DNA of 5,795 nt from Verrucomicrobiia bacterium (lineage in GTDB: Bacteria > Verrucomicrobiota > Verrucomicrobiae > Limisphaerales > UBA11358). How positions within the stretch are numbered: the stretch's first letter is position 1; every line of letters starts with the position of its first letter. A program made the position numbers and the translations under genes. The notes beneath the pieces were generated by a model that had not been told where the DNA came from, searched no databases, and was given only the letters and a program-made list of their open reading frames with translations. The DNA lies in assembly GCA_030042375.1 (NCBI GenBank), contig JASHZU010000226.1, forward strand, positions 1 to 5,795. The letters are read 5' to 3'. Positions 1 to 5,795 of the stretch are shown here, one piece after another.

Positions 1-1
1 C

Positions 2-550
2 GATTTGGCCAAGTCGGTCGAGCGCGAAATAAAACGAATCAATTCCCTCGTAAGCCAGATGCTGCGCTTCGCCGTGCCCAAGCCCACAACGTTCCGGAAT
101 GTGCACGTGCATGATGTGCTGGATATTTCCCTGCGATTGCTGCAACACCAATTCACCGCCAAAATGATTACCGTGACCCGGGATTTCCGCGCGGTCCCGG
201 GAATCATTCGCGGGGATGAAGAGCAATTGCAACAGGTGATTATGAACCTCCTGCTCAACGCGCTCGAAGCGATGGGCACGGAAGGGACCCTGACCATCTC
301 CACAGAAATCACCGCGGGCGATAATAGTGACCATTGGCTCAAAATCGGCGTCCGGGACACCGGCATGGGCATTTCGCAGGAGAATCTCCAACGCGTATTT
401 GAACCATTTTTCACAACCAAAAGAAATGGGACCGGCCTGGGACTGGCCATTTCCCAGCGCGTGGCGCGGGAACATCACGGAAAAATCGAAGCACAAAGCG
501 AGCACGGCAAAGGTTCGACGTTTATCATTTCGCTGCCATTGACAAAATAA
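2..550 (+). CDS. Sensor histidine kinase, C-terminal part (NtrB-like), 5' truncated by window edge
   Basis: This is the last 182 residues of a two-component sensor kinase; the frame is open to the left edge, so the true start lies outside. What is visible is the second helix of the dimerisation domain (EIKRINSLVSQMLRFAVPKP) followed by a complete HATPase domain. Counting from the codon at base 2, the N box is NLLLNALEA with N82 and N86, the G1 box is DTGMG at 119-123, the F box is FEPFF at 133-137, and the G2 box is GTGLGL at 143-148, ending in GKGSTFIISLP. The phosphorylated histidine and any sensor domain are upstream and unseen. The box spelling and the LxFAxP helix resemble NtrB/AtoS/ZraS-type kinases, which usually work with sigma-54 activator response regulators; that partner is an inference, and none lies immediately downstream. 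The ATP-binding domain looks intact. The gene ends with TAA. Confidence 0.93.
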   Translation, partial: DLAKSVEREIKRINSLVSQMLRFAVPKPTTFRNVHVHDVLDISLRLLQHQFTAKMITVTRDFRAVPGIIRGDEEQLQQVIMNLLLNALEAMGTEGTLTISTEITAGDNSDHWLKIGVRDTGMGISQENLQRVFEPFFTTKRNGTGLGLAISQRVAREHHGKIEAQSEHGKGSTFIISLPLTK

Positions 551-586
551 GGTTTGCAATCGGCGCAAAGGGGCTTATGGTGCATT

Positions 587-600
587 AGGGAAAGGAAAGG
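587..600 (+). promoter_or_regulatory. Purine-rich ribosome-binding site for the small ORF at 608
   Basis: AGGGAAAGGAAAGG ends 7 bases before the ATG at 608. It is the strongest Shine-Dalgarno-like stretch in this part of the window. It favours ATG 608 over the in-frame TTG at 554, which lies only four bases after the kinase stop codon. Confidence 0.5.
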
Positions 601-607
601 CCGTCTT

Positions 608-805
608 ATGAGTGCATCATTACATAAAAGCAAAAAAACCAAAGGGCCGGCAAATCCCAAGGCTTTAAAAGGCCAGGGTGAAACTCCAGATTTTCGGACG
701 CCGATGAATCTGACGATTGAGAAGGTTCAAAGTCGGGCAGATATGATCACGCCCTGTTTAAAGGAACTTTTGGAGTTTCGTGCACCGCCGCATTGGGATA
801 AATGA
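608..805 (+). CDS. Hypothetical 65-residue basic small protein
   Basis: I do not recognise this protein. The frame starts at ATG 608, after a good purine-rich ribosome-binding site, and ends at TGA 803-805. The N-terminal third is rich in lysine, glycine and proline (HKSKKTKGPANPKALKGQGE), so it is probably disordered and nucleic-acid- or membrane-surface-compatible at most. The C-terminal half (NLTIEKVQSRADMITPCLKELLEF) could form an amphipathic helix and is followed by RAPPHWDK. There is no signal peptide, membrane segment or metal motif; a single cysteine is present. It lies 57 bases after the kinase gene and 91 bases before clc, on the same strand. A functional link to the kinase is possible but unsupported. 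It could also be a chance ORF or the remnant of a larger gene; I lean slightly towards real because start signal, strand and spacing all fit. Confidence 0.42.
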   Translation: MSASLHKSKKTKGPANPKALKGQGETPDFRTPMNLTIEKVQSRADMITPCLKELLEFRAPPHWDK

Positions 806-833
806 GTGTCCAGTGGGAGAATGAGTAAGGGCT

Positions 834-875
834 GCTGCAGCTTAAAAGCTTGCAGTCAAAGCGCTTGAAGCTTTG
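834..875 (+). other. Two consecutive hairpins in the leader upstream of clc
   Basis: Two inverted repeats lie back to back. The first pairs CTGCAGCTT (835-843) with AAGCTTGCAG (846-855), nine base pairs with one bulged T and a two-base loop; such a tight loop would open slightly in RNA. The second pairs CAAAGC (857-862) with GCTTTG (870-875) around a seven-base loop. A run of five T (881-885) follows after GGAAA. The pair could be an imperfect terminator closing the upstream kinase/small-ORF unit, or a structured leader of the clc message. The hairpins contain related AAGCTT cores, so alternative pairing between them is possible. The T run is not directly next to the stem, which weakens the terminator reading. 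Confidence 0.35.
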
Positions 876-896
876 GGAAATTTTTGTAATTCTTCG

Positions 897-2615
897 ATGG
901 TGTTTTCTTTGAAATTCGCCGGGTATTGGGCAAAGCTGCCGAGGAATACCCGAAACATATTGCTGACGTGCCTATATGGCGTCGTCGCGGGCTTGGCGGT
1001 AGTGGTGTTCCAATGGCTGATTACCCTTCTCTATAAGGAAACTTTCGTCCGGCTTTCCACCCAATCGCATTTGGCCTTTCTTATCGGCACCTTCGTCGTA
1101 ATGATTGGAACGGCAACAATTGCCGGATTTTTGTTAACACGTTTTTGTCCGGAAGCGGCGGGCAGCGGGATTCCCCAGGCCAAGGCGGCGTTTTGGAAGG
1201 ATTTTGGCGTCATCCCCTGGCGTGCGGTATGGGTAAAATTTATCGCGGGTGTGCTGGCAATCGGCGGCGGCGGGAGCCTGGGACGCGAAGGACCCAGCGT
1301 GCACATTGCCGCCGGCCTGGCTTCGAACATGGCCGGGTTGATGGGTGAAGCGAAACAGAGCCGAAGGCGGGCGGCGGCATCAGGCGCGGCGATTGGACTG
1401 GCAGCGGCATTCAATGCGCCACTGAGCGCCATGGCGTTCGTGCTGGAGGAAATCATCCAGGATTTAAACAGCAACCTGCTGGGCAGCGTGGTGCTGGCAG
1501 CGGTAATCGGAGCATTGGTGGTTCACGGATTAATTGGCCCGCAACCGGCGTTTGCAATGCGGAACATTGAAGCGCCCACATGGCGGGCGTATCTGCTGAC
1601 GCCGCTGGCGGCGGGATTGGCGAGCATCGCGGGAGTTTTTTTTCAGAAAGCGACTCTGGACCTCCGGCAACAACAGCGGGGATGGGGCAAAATTCCCGGC
1701 TGGCTTAAGCCCGCTATCGGGGCCGCGCTGGCGTGGGGCGTGGGCACAGCGGTGTTTTTTCTTACGGGCCATCTAGGCGTGTTCAGCCTTGGCTATGGTG
1801 ACTTGTCCGCGGGACTGGATAATCAACTCCCCTGGAAGATTGCAGGCATCCTTCTCGCAACAAAATTGCTGGCGACGATTCTTTCCTATGGTTTTGGTGG
1901 CTGCGGAGGAATTTTTTCGCCGACACTTTTTTTTGGCGGCATGAGCGGCCTGTTGGTTTCAGGGTTGTTTGGGCTGGCGATGCCCATATCCGGCGACGAT
2001 TCAATTACCCTGACAGTAGTGGGCATGAGCGCGTGCCTGGGAGCGGTGGTCCGCGCGCCCGTGACGGGCATCCTCATCGTGTTCGAGATGACACACCAAT
2101 TTTCACTCGTGCCGGTGCTGATGATTGGCGCGTTGGTCAGCCAGGCCATCAGCCGCCGCATGATGAGCGCCAATTTTTATGATGCCCTTTTGGAACAAGA
2201 CGGCTACAAGCTCGAAAAACTGCTCCCGCCGCGTGATTTCCTGAGCTGGCAAAAGCTGCCGGTCTCGGCGATCGCCAATTTTCATCCGGTGGTGTTGAAC
2301 AGCTTTGATCCGGTGGAAATGGATAAAATGATTAAGACCCACGAGTTTGCCCATTTCCCCATGCTCCAGGAGGGAAAAGTAGCCGGCATTGTTTCACGCA
2401 ACGAATTGACCGCCGCCATTGCGGAAAAACGAATGCCCAAGCTGGCCCCGGGAATCTGCTGCGAGCCGCGGCAAACGATTCGCGAGTTGCAGCCGCTGCT
2501 GTTGGATTCGCCGAGCGGCATGGCCATTGTGTGTGATGGTCCCAAGCTGCTCGGCATCGTGACGCTTCACGATATGTTGCGCGCGCAAATGAACGCGGCG
2601 CAAAACTCCGTTTGA
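897..2615 (+). CDS. ClC-family chloride/proton antiporter with C-terminal CBS pair
   Basis: This is an inner-membrane ClC protein that exchanges chloride for protons. From ATG 897 it has 572 residues. The anion-site motifs are all visible: GSGIP at 89-93 (central Ser90), GREGP at 129-133 (gating Glu131), GIFSP at 338-342, and Tyr428 in NFYDALL at the position of the chloride-coordinating tyrosine of E. coli ClcA. NAPL...LEE carries Glu184-Glu185; Glu185 matches the internal proton glutamate (E203 of ClcA), so exchanger rather than channel behaviour is expected. The membrane core covers roughly residues 15-425. After it comes a cytoplasmic CBS pair, about 450-565, with GIVSRNE (497-503) and GIVTLHD (553-559), typical of adenine-nucleotide-binding CBS repeats; E. 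coli ClcA lacks this tail. An in-frame TTG at 873 would add eight residues, but it sits inside a hairpin; neither start has a clear Shine-Dalgarno sequence. The next gene follows 42 bases later. The physiological role (acid resistance, pH or volume balance) is inferred. Confidence 0.95.
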   Translation: MVFSLKFAGYWAKLPRNTRNILLTCLYGVVAGLAVVVFQWLITLLYKETFVRLSTQSHLAFLIGTFVVMIGTATIAGFLLTRFCPEAAGSGIPQAKAAFWKDFGVIPWRAVWVKFIAGVLAIGGGGSLGREGPSVHIAAGLASNMAGLMGEAKQSRRRAAASGAAIGLAAAFNAPLSAMAFVLEEIIQDLNSNLLGSVVLAAVIGALVVHGLIGPQPAFAMRNIEAPTWRAYLLTPLAAGLASIAGVFFQKATLDLRQQQRGWGKIPGWLKPAIGAALAWGVGTAVFFLTGHLGVFSLGYGDLSAGLDNQLPWKIAGILLATKLLATILSYGFGGCGGIFSPTLFFGGMSGLLVSGLFGLAMPISGDDSITLTVVGMSACLGAVVRAPVTGILIVFEMTHQFSLVPVLMIGALVSQAISRRMMSANFYDALLEQDGYKLEKLLPPRDFLSWQKLPVSAIANFHPVVLNSFDPVEMDKMIKTHEFAHFPMLQEGKVAGIVSRNELTAAIAEKRMPKLAPGICCEPRQTIRELQPLLLDSPSGMAIVCDGPKLLGIVTLHDMLRAQMNAAQNSV

Positions 2616-2657
2616 TGCAGGCGTGACAAAGGCGCGGCAATTTCATTAACTCAACGC

Positions 2658-4436
2658 GTGAGCGTCACATCGCAAAAACGTTCGGAAGAATTCCTCAAAA
2701 TCAGCGGCCAGTTTAAACTCGGCGCGCTCGTTACCGAGTCATCGCATCCTGTCACGGCAAACTTGAGCGAGGTGGCGAAAACGGACATCGCCAGGGCGCT
2801 GAAACTACTCTTCGAGGCCGATGGCGATGTAGTGAAAAAATTCCGCGAATTCGTCAGTTCCGGACGAGCTGAAAAAATCAAGGAAACGATTTCAGCTTCT
2901 TTAAAAAACGGAGGGCGGATTTTCTTTACCGGCTGTGGCTCAACGGGACGTTTGAGCATTTTGCTGGATTCAGTCTGGCGCGATTTTTGGCAGGAGGAGA
3001 AGACATCGGCGGATTGGGAAAACCGTACCGTCAGCGTCATGGCCGGAGGAGATTACGCCCTGATAAAATCGGTAGAGGGATTTGAGGATTTCACGGCATT
3101 TGGAAAAAAACAGATAACGGATTTGGGCGTGTCATCCAGGGACGTGGTTTTTGCCATCACCGAAGGCGGGGAAACGTCCTTTGTCATTGGCACAGCATGG
3201 GCCGGCGTGGAGACGGGCGCAAAGGTTTATTTTGTCTACAACAATCCTGACGACATTTTGTGCGAGCACGTCCAGCGTAGCCGGGAAGTAATCCAGGATG
3301 CGCGAATCGAAAAGGTCAATCTCACCACCGGGCCGATGTCCATCACCGGTTCAACGCGCATGCAGGCAACCTCCATACAATTATGCGTCATGCTGACCAT
3401 TTTAGAGATGGTCGTGCGCGAGCTGTCGGGCAAAAAAAACGATTCCCCTTCCCTGCCCTCGCGATTTTTGACGTCGCTGGAAGAACTTCAGGCGACTTTA
3501 AAATCACCAAACGTGCTTGCGCCCCTGGCGGAGTTGTTGGCGCTGGAAGAATCGGCTTATCGCTCCGGCCACAAGAATAATTACTTTGCCGACTATCTGG
3601 GCATTGATGTCCTGACCGATACCACGGAGCGTTCGCCGACGTATTGCACGCCGCCATTCCGAAAGTTCGACGACGCGACGGCTTCGGAATCGTGGGCCTT
3701 TTTATTTCTGCCACGAAAGGAAACCACCCGGGCATGGCACAATATACTGAAACGCGAGCCACGGTGCGTGGAGTGGAATGAGGATGAAGTCCGCAAGCTG
3801 GTTGGCGAGGAAAAATTCCAGCGAACAATCGAGACGATCCGGAAAATCAGTCGGGCAGAATTGATGCGCTTTAAGGTTGGACTAGACGGCATACAATATC
3901 GCGCTTTAAAGGAGGGCGATTGCGCGGTGGCTGTTGTTTCCGAAATGGAATTGGCTTTGGATGCACAAGGGTTTTTCAGTACCCAACTGGAAGCCGCACG
4001 AAAAGTGGGCGCAAAAACTGGGATGATCTATTTTGGAAAATCGGCCATCAACGGCAAATCGTCGGCCGATAAAACCGTTTTTATTCCATTGCCAAAAACA
4101 GATTTTCTTTTAGACGGCATATTGCGCATCGCAACGAAACTGGTCATGAACGCCCTCTCCACCTGCACCATGGTCCGGCTCGGTCGCGTCATGGGCAACA
4201 CGATGATTTGGGTGGTGCCGAGCAATCTGAAATTAATCGACCGGGCGACGCGTTACATTTCACGGCTGGCGGGACTGGATTATGCACACGCAAACCAACT
4301 GCTGTTCGAAGTGATTGAGTATGTCGAGCCGCGAATGAAATCGGATCGGGCATACCCGCCGGTAGTGGGCGTAGCCGTATTGCGCGCGAAAGAAAATTTG
4401 ACAAATGAGGGAGCGGAAAAACGATTGATGGGATGA
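2658..4436 (+). CDS. Double-SIS, glucokinase-regulatory-protein-like protein (MurQ superfamily)
   Basis: This 592-residue cytoplasmic protein combines a MurQ-like SIS domain with a second module. In the first half, GCGSTGRL (92-99), MAGGDYAL followed by VEGFED (139-144) and TGSTRMQA (from 230) follow N-acetylmuramic acid 6-phosphate etherase closely. MurQ then continues directly into its helical end, but here about 230 residues are inserted (including DVLTDTTERSPTYCTPPF) before the MurQ-like segment resumes at NALSTCTMVRLGRVMGN (from 498) and SNLKL. Animal glucokinase regulatory protein (about 620 residues) has the same plan. Of the two MurQ catalytic glutamates (E. coli E83 and E114), the second is kept as Glu143 but the first is Val106. 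ITEGGET (167-173) replaces MurQ's AASGRTP. Etherase activity is therefore doubtful; binding of a phosphosugar such as fructose 6-phosphate is an inference. GTG 2658 is the only plausible start in a frame open back to 2613; no clear ribosome-binding site precedes it. Close spacing suggests co-transcription with clc. Confidence 0.85.
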   Translation: MSVTSQKRSEEFLKISGQFKLGALVTESSHPVTANLSEVAKTDIARALKLLFEADGDVVKKFREFVSSGRAEKIKETISASLKNGGRIFFTGCGSTGRLSILLDSVWRDFWQEEKTSADWENRTVSVMAGGDYALIKSVEGFEDFTAFGKKQITDLGVSSRDVVFAITEGGETSFVIGTAWAGVETGAKVYFVYNNPDDILCEHVQRSREVIQDARIEKVNLTTGPMSITGSTRMQATSIQLCVMLTILEMVVRELSGKKNDSPSLPSRFLTSLEELQATLKSPNVLAPLAELLALEESAYRSGHKNNYFADYLGIDVLTDTTERSPTYCTPPFRKFDDATASESWAFLFLPRKETTRAWHNILKREPRCVEWNEDEVRKLVGEEKFQRTIETIRKISRAELMRFKVGLDGIQYRALKEGDCAVAVVSEMELALDAQGFFSTQLEAARKVGAKTGMIYFGKSAINGKSSADKTVFIPLPKTDFLLDGILRIATKLVMNALSTCTMVRLGRVMGNTMIWVVPSNLKLIDRATRYISRLAGLDYAHANQLLFEVIEYVEPRMKSDRAYPPVVGVAVLRAKENLTNEGAEKRLMG

Positions 4437-4453
4437 GGGAGAAACTTTGTAAT
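4425..4453 (+). promoter_or_regulatory. Candidate sigma-70-type promoter for frr
   Basis: TTGATG (4425-4430, four of six bases of the -35 consensus) and TGTAAT (4448-4453, five of six of the -10 consensus) are 17 bases apart. The -35 box overlaps the last codons of the SIS gene, and transcription would start near 4460, about 37 bases before the frr ATG. An essential gene such as frr having its own promoter is reasonable, but the call rests on consensus match alone. Confidence 0.4.
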
Positions 4454-4460
4454 TTTAATT

Positions 4461-4478
4461 CGACCCGCGGGAGGTTCG
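4461..4478 (+). promoter_or_regulatory. Shine-Dalgarno GGGAGG inside a small hairpin ahead of frr
   Basis: GGGAGG (4469-4474) is the only strong Shine-Dalgarno sequence before frr, but it lies 22 bases from the family-supported ATG at 4497 and 4 bases from an in-frame TTG at 4479. CGACC (4461-4465) can pair with GGTTCG (4473-4478) with one bulged T, and the overlapping CCCGCGGG (4464-4471) is a perfect palindrome. Either would mask part of the Shine-Dalgarno sequence. Folding in the cell is not shown. Confidence 0.35.
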
Positions 4479-4496
4479 TTGTTAATTTGCCTTATT

Positions 4497-5057
4497 ATGT
4501 CGCCCGATGAAATTTTGCTGGAAGCCGAAGACAAGATGATTAAGACCGAGCAGGTGGTCGTGAACGAATTTGCCAGTGTCCGCACCGGCAAAGCGTCGCC
4601 GACCCTGGTGGAAAATATCATGGTGGAGGTTTACGGCTCGCAGATGCGCGTGCGCGAACTGGCCGGTATCACCACGCCGGAACCCCGGCAGCTCGTTATC
4701 CAGCCCTGGGACACCGGCTCGCTGCACCCGATAGAAAAAGCGATCCAGAAATCGAACCTCGGCCTCACACCGACAGTACAGGGAAAAATCATCCGCATCT
4801 CGTTTCCGGAATTGAGCCAGGAACGGCGGCAGGAATTCGTCAAAATTGTCAAACAAATGGCCGAGAACGGCCGCGTGGCTGTCCGGCACGTGCGACGGGA
4901 TGCATTGGAGCTTTTGAAAAAGGCCAAGACAGCAGGCGGTGTGGGCGAAGAGGAAGTGGAAAGCGCCGAAAAGGAAATCCAAAAACTCACCGACCAATAT
5001 ATTGGCAAGATTGACGCGCATGTCGTCGCCAAGGAAAAAGAAATTTTGACGGTTTAA
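4497..5057 (+). CDS. frr: Ribosome recycling factor
   Basis: RRF, with elongation factor G, splits post-termination ribosomes so the subunits can be reused; it is cytoplasmic and nearly universal in bacteria. From ATG 4497 the protein has 186 residues, matching the usual 185 or so. Family hallmarks are visible: MSPDEILLEAEDKM at the N-terminus, VRTGKASP (28-35), the VEVYG strand, EKAIQKSNLGLTP, a hinge-flanking GKIIRISFPELSQERR, and the conserved arginine cluster VRHVRRDA (129-136) of the long three-helix domain I. The C-terminus carries EIQKLTDQYIGKIDA as expected. An in-frame TTG at 4479 would add six residues and is closer to the Shine-Dalgarno sequence, but the family alignment favours the ATG. 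The usual upstream neighbour pyrH is absent; the gene directly before is the GKRP-like SIS protein. Confidence 0.97.
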   Translation: MSPDEILLEAEDKMIKTEQVVVNEFASVRTGKASPTLVENIMVEVYGSQMRVRELAGITTPEPRQLVIQPWDTGSLHPIEKAIQKSNLGLTPTVQGKIIRISFPELSQERRQEFVKIVKQMAENGRVAVRHVRRDALELLKKAKTAGGVGEEEVESAEKEIQKLTDQYIGKIDAHVVAKEKEILTV

Positions 5058-5097
5058 TGGAAGGCACAGGCCACTTGCGCCGGATTGCCTTTGTGCT

Positions 5098-5102
5098 AAA
5101 GG
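5098..5102 (+). promoter_or_regulatory. Ribosome-binding site of the alcohol dehydrogenase gene
   Basis: AAAGG lies 7 bases before ATG 5110, a normal spacing. It supports that ATG, which is also where the homologous N-terminus of this dehydrogenase family begins. Confidence 0.5.
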
Positions 5103-5109
5103 TTAATTT

Positions 5110-5795
5110 ATGACTAACGCCAAAGCTTTTGCCGCACAAAACCCAACCTCACCGCTGGCGCCGTTTTCCATCCAGCGCCGGGACCCCGGCCCAAAGGACG
5201 TACAAATTCAAATCCTTTATTGCGGTGTTTGCCATTCTGATTTACACACCGCGCGCAATGAATGGGGCATGACAATGTATCCCTGCGTGCCGGGACATGA
5301 AATTGTCGGGCGCGTGACGCGGACGGGAAAAGACGTCAAAAAATTTAAGGAAGGCGATCTTGCCGCGGTCGGCTGCATGGTGGATTCCTGCCGCGTCTGC
5401 GAAAGCTGCAAGGAAGGGCTGGAACAATATTGTGAAAACGGGATGACGCTCACGTACAGTTCTCCGGACAAAAAGAGCGGCGGCCCGACTCAAGGAGGTT
5501 ACTCCGAAAGCATAGTCGTGGACGAAGATTTCGTTTTGAGTGTGCCAAAGAATTTGGATCTGGCAGCAACCGCTCCCCTGCTCTGTGCCGGAATCACCAC
5601 TTACTCGCCGTTGCGATTTCATAAAGTCGGACAAGGACAGAAGGTCGGCGTGGTTGGCCTGGGTGGATTAGGCCATATGGGAGTGAAACTGGCACGAGCC
5701 TTTGGCGCGCACGTCGTGGTCTTCAGCACATCGCCGGGCAAAACCCAGGACGCCTTGCGGCTGGGAGCGCATGAGGTTGTCATTTCCAAAAATGA
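5110..5795 (+). CDS. Zinc-dependent alcohol dehydrogenase, cinnamyl-alcohol-dehydrogenase type, 3' truncated by window edge
   Basis: The first 228 residues of a medium-chain dehydrogenase that normally has about 350; the frame is open to the right edge. The catalytic zinc ligands are visible as Cys41 (YCGVCHSDL), His63-Glu64 (PGHEIVG) and Cys159 (LLCAGITTYSPL). The structural zinc site is Cys94, Cys97, Cys100 and Cys108 (C-x2-C-x2-C-x7-C). The Rossmann nucleotide motif is GLGGLG (183-188), and the following FSTSPGK (205-211) has the serine and lysine that typically bind the NADP phosphate, so NADP(H) preference is expected. These features place it with YahK/CAD-type enzymes that reduce a broad range of aldehydes; the physiological substrate cannot be read from the sequence. 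It is cytoplasmic, starts 52 bases after frr, and shows no functional connection to it. Confidence 0.94.
   Translation, partial: MTNAKAFAAQNPTSPLAPFSIQRRDPGPKDVQIQILYCGVCHSDLHTARNEWGMTMYPCVPGHEIVGRVTRTGKDVKKFKEGDLAAVGCMVDSCRVCESCKEGLEQYCENGMTLTYSSPDKKSGGPTQGGYSESIVVDEDFVLSVPKNLDLAATAPLLCAGITTYSPLRFHKVGQGQKVGVVGLGGLGHMGVKLARAFGAHVVVFSTSPGKTQDALRLGAHEVVISKN

Noticed and set aside
539..544. Perfect TTGACA at the end of the kinase gene as a -35 box
   Set aside because: No acceptable -10 hexamer is found 15-19 bases downstream; it is part of the Leu-Thr-Lys coding end.
873..896. TTG 873 as the start of clc
   Set aside because: It lies within the second hairpin, lacks a convincing Shine-Dalgarno sequence, and adds only eight residues with no family support; ATG 897 preferred, with some doubt.
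3388..3828. A 146-codon minus-strand frame opposite the SIS gene, with similar ones at 1031-1474 and 2332-2646
   Set aside because: Low-complexity, Arg/Ser/Pro-rich translations lying inside strong genes; no motifs and no ribosome-binding sites.
2658..4436. Naming the SIS gene murQ
   Set aside because: It is about twice the length of MurQ, has an inserted module and has lost the E83 equivalent, so etherase activity should not be assumed.
4482..5021. A 179-codon open frame on the minus strand opposite frr
   Set aside because: It is fully antisense to a clearly recognised frr gene, has no recognisable motif and no start signal; it is a reading-frame shadow.
5061..5096. Inverted repeat AAGGCA/TGCCTT (alternatively GCACA/TGTGC) between frr and the dehydrogenase gene, as a terminator
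   Set aside because: The stem is only 5-6 base pairs with a loop of about 19 or more bases, and no T run follows.
1..5795. A defence island, phage, transposon, CRISPR or other novel multi-gene system
   Set aside because: No transposase, integrase, direct-repeat array, terminal repeats or toxin-antitoxin-like pair could be seen; the genes are housekeeping or metabolic in type.

Overview
The window reads as ordinary chromosomal DNA of moderate GC from a free-living Gram-negative-type bacterium. All six credible genes lie on the + strand. My best guess for the lineage is Verrucomicrobiota (a Pedosphaera/Limisphaerales-like soil or freshwater organism). This rests on the gene mix, especially a long MurQ/GKRP-type double-SIS protein, and on mixed ATG/GTG starts with often weak ribosome-binding sites. 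It is an inference from general resemblance, not from a phylogenetic marker analysis.

Layout, left to right. (1) 2-550: the C-terminal catalytic half of an NtrB-like sensor histidine kinase, cut by the left edge. (2) 608-805: a 65-residue basic small ORF with a good ribosome-binding site but no recognisable family. (3) 806-896: a short non-coding stretch holding two consecutive hairpins. (4) 897-2615: a ClC-family chloride/proton exchanger with a C-terminal CBS pair; every motif needed for exchange is present. (5) 2658-4436: a 592-residue protein with glucokinase-regulatory-protein architecture, that is, a MurQ-like SIS domain, a second module, and a MurQ-like C-terminal segment. It has lost one of the two catalytic glutamates of MurQ. 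(6) 4425-4478: a candidate promoter and a small hairpin over a Shine-Dalgarno sequence. (7) 4497-5057: frr, ribosome recycling factor. (8) 5110-5795: a zinc-dependent, probably NADP(H)-linked alcohol dehydrogenase of the cinnamyl-alcohol-dehydrogenase type, cut by the right edge.

The genes are codirectional with gaps of about 40-90 bases, so some may be co-transcribed (clc and the SIS gene are only 42 bases apart), but their functions do not form one obvious pathway. I see no mobile element, CRISPR array, tRNA, rRNA or phage gene, and nothing that amounts to a new multi-gene system. The item most worth following is the bacterial GKRP-like protein, which is likely a sugar-phosphate-binding or regulatory protein rather than a true MurNAc-6-P etherase. 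The hairpins before clc and the expression signals of frr come next.
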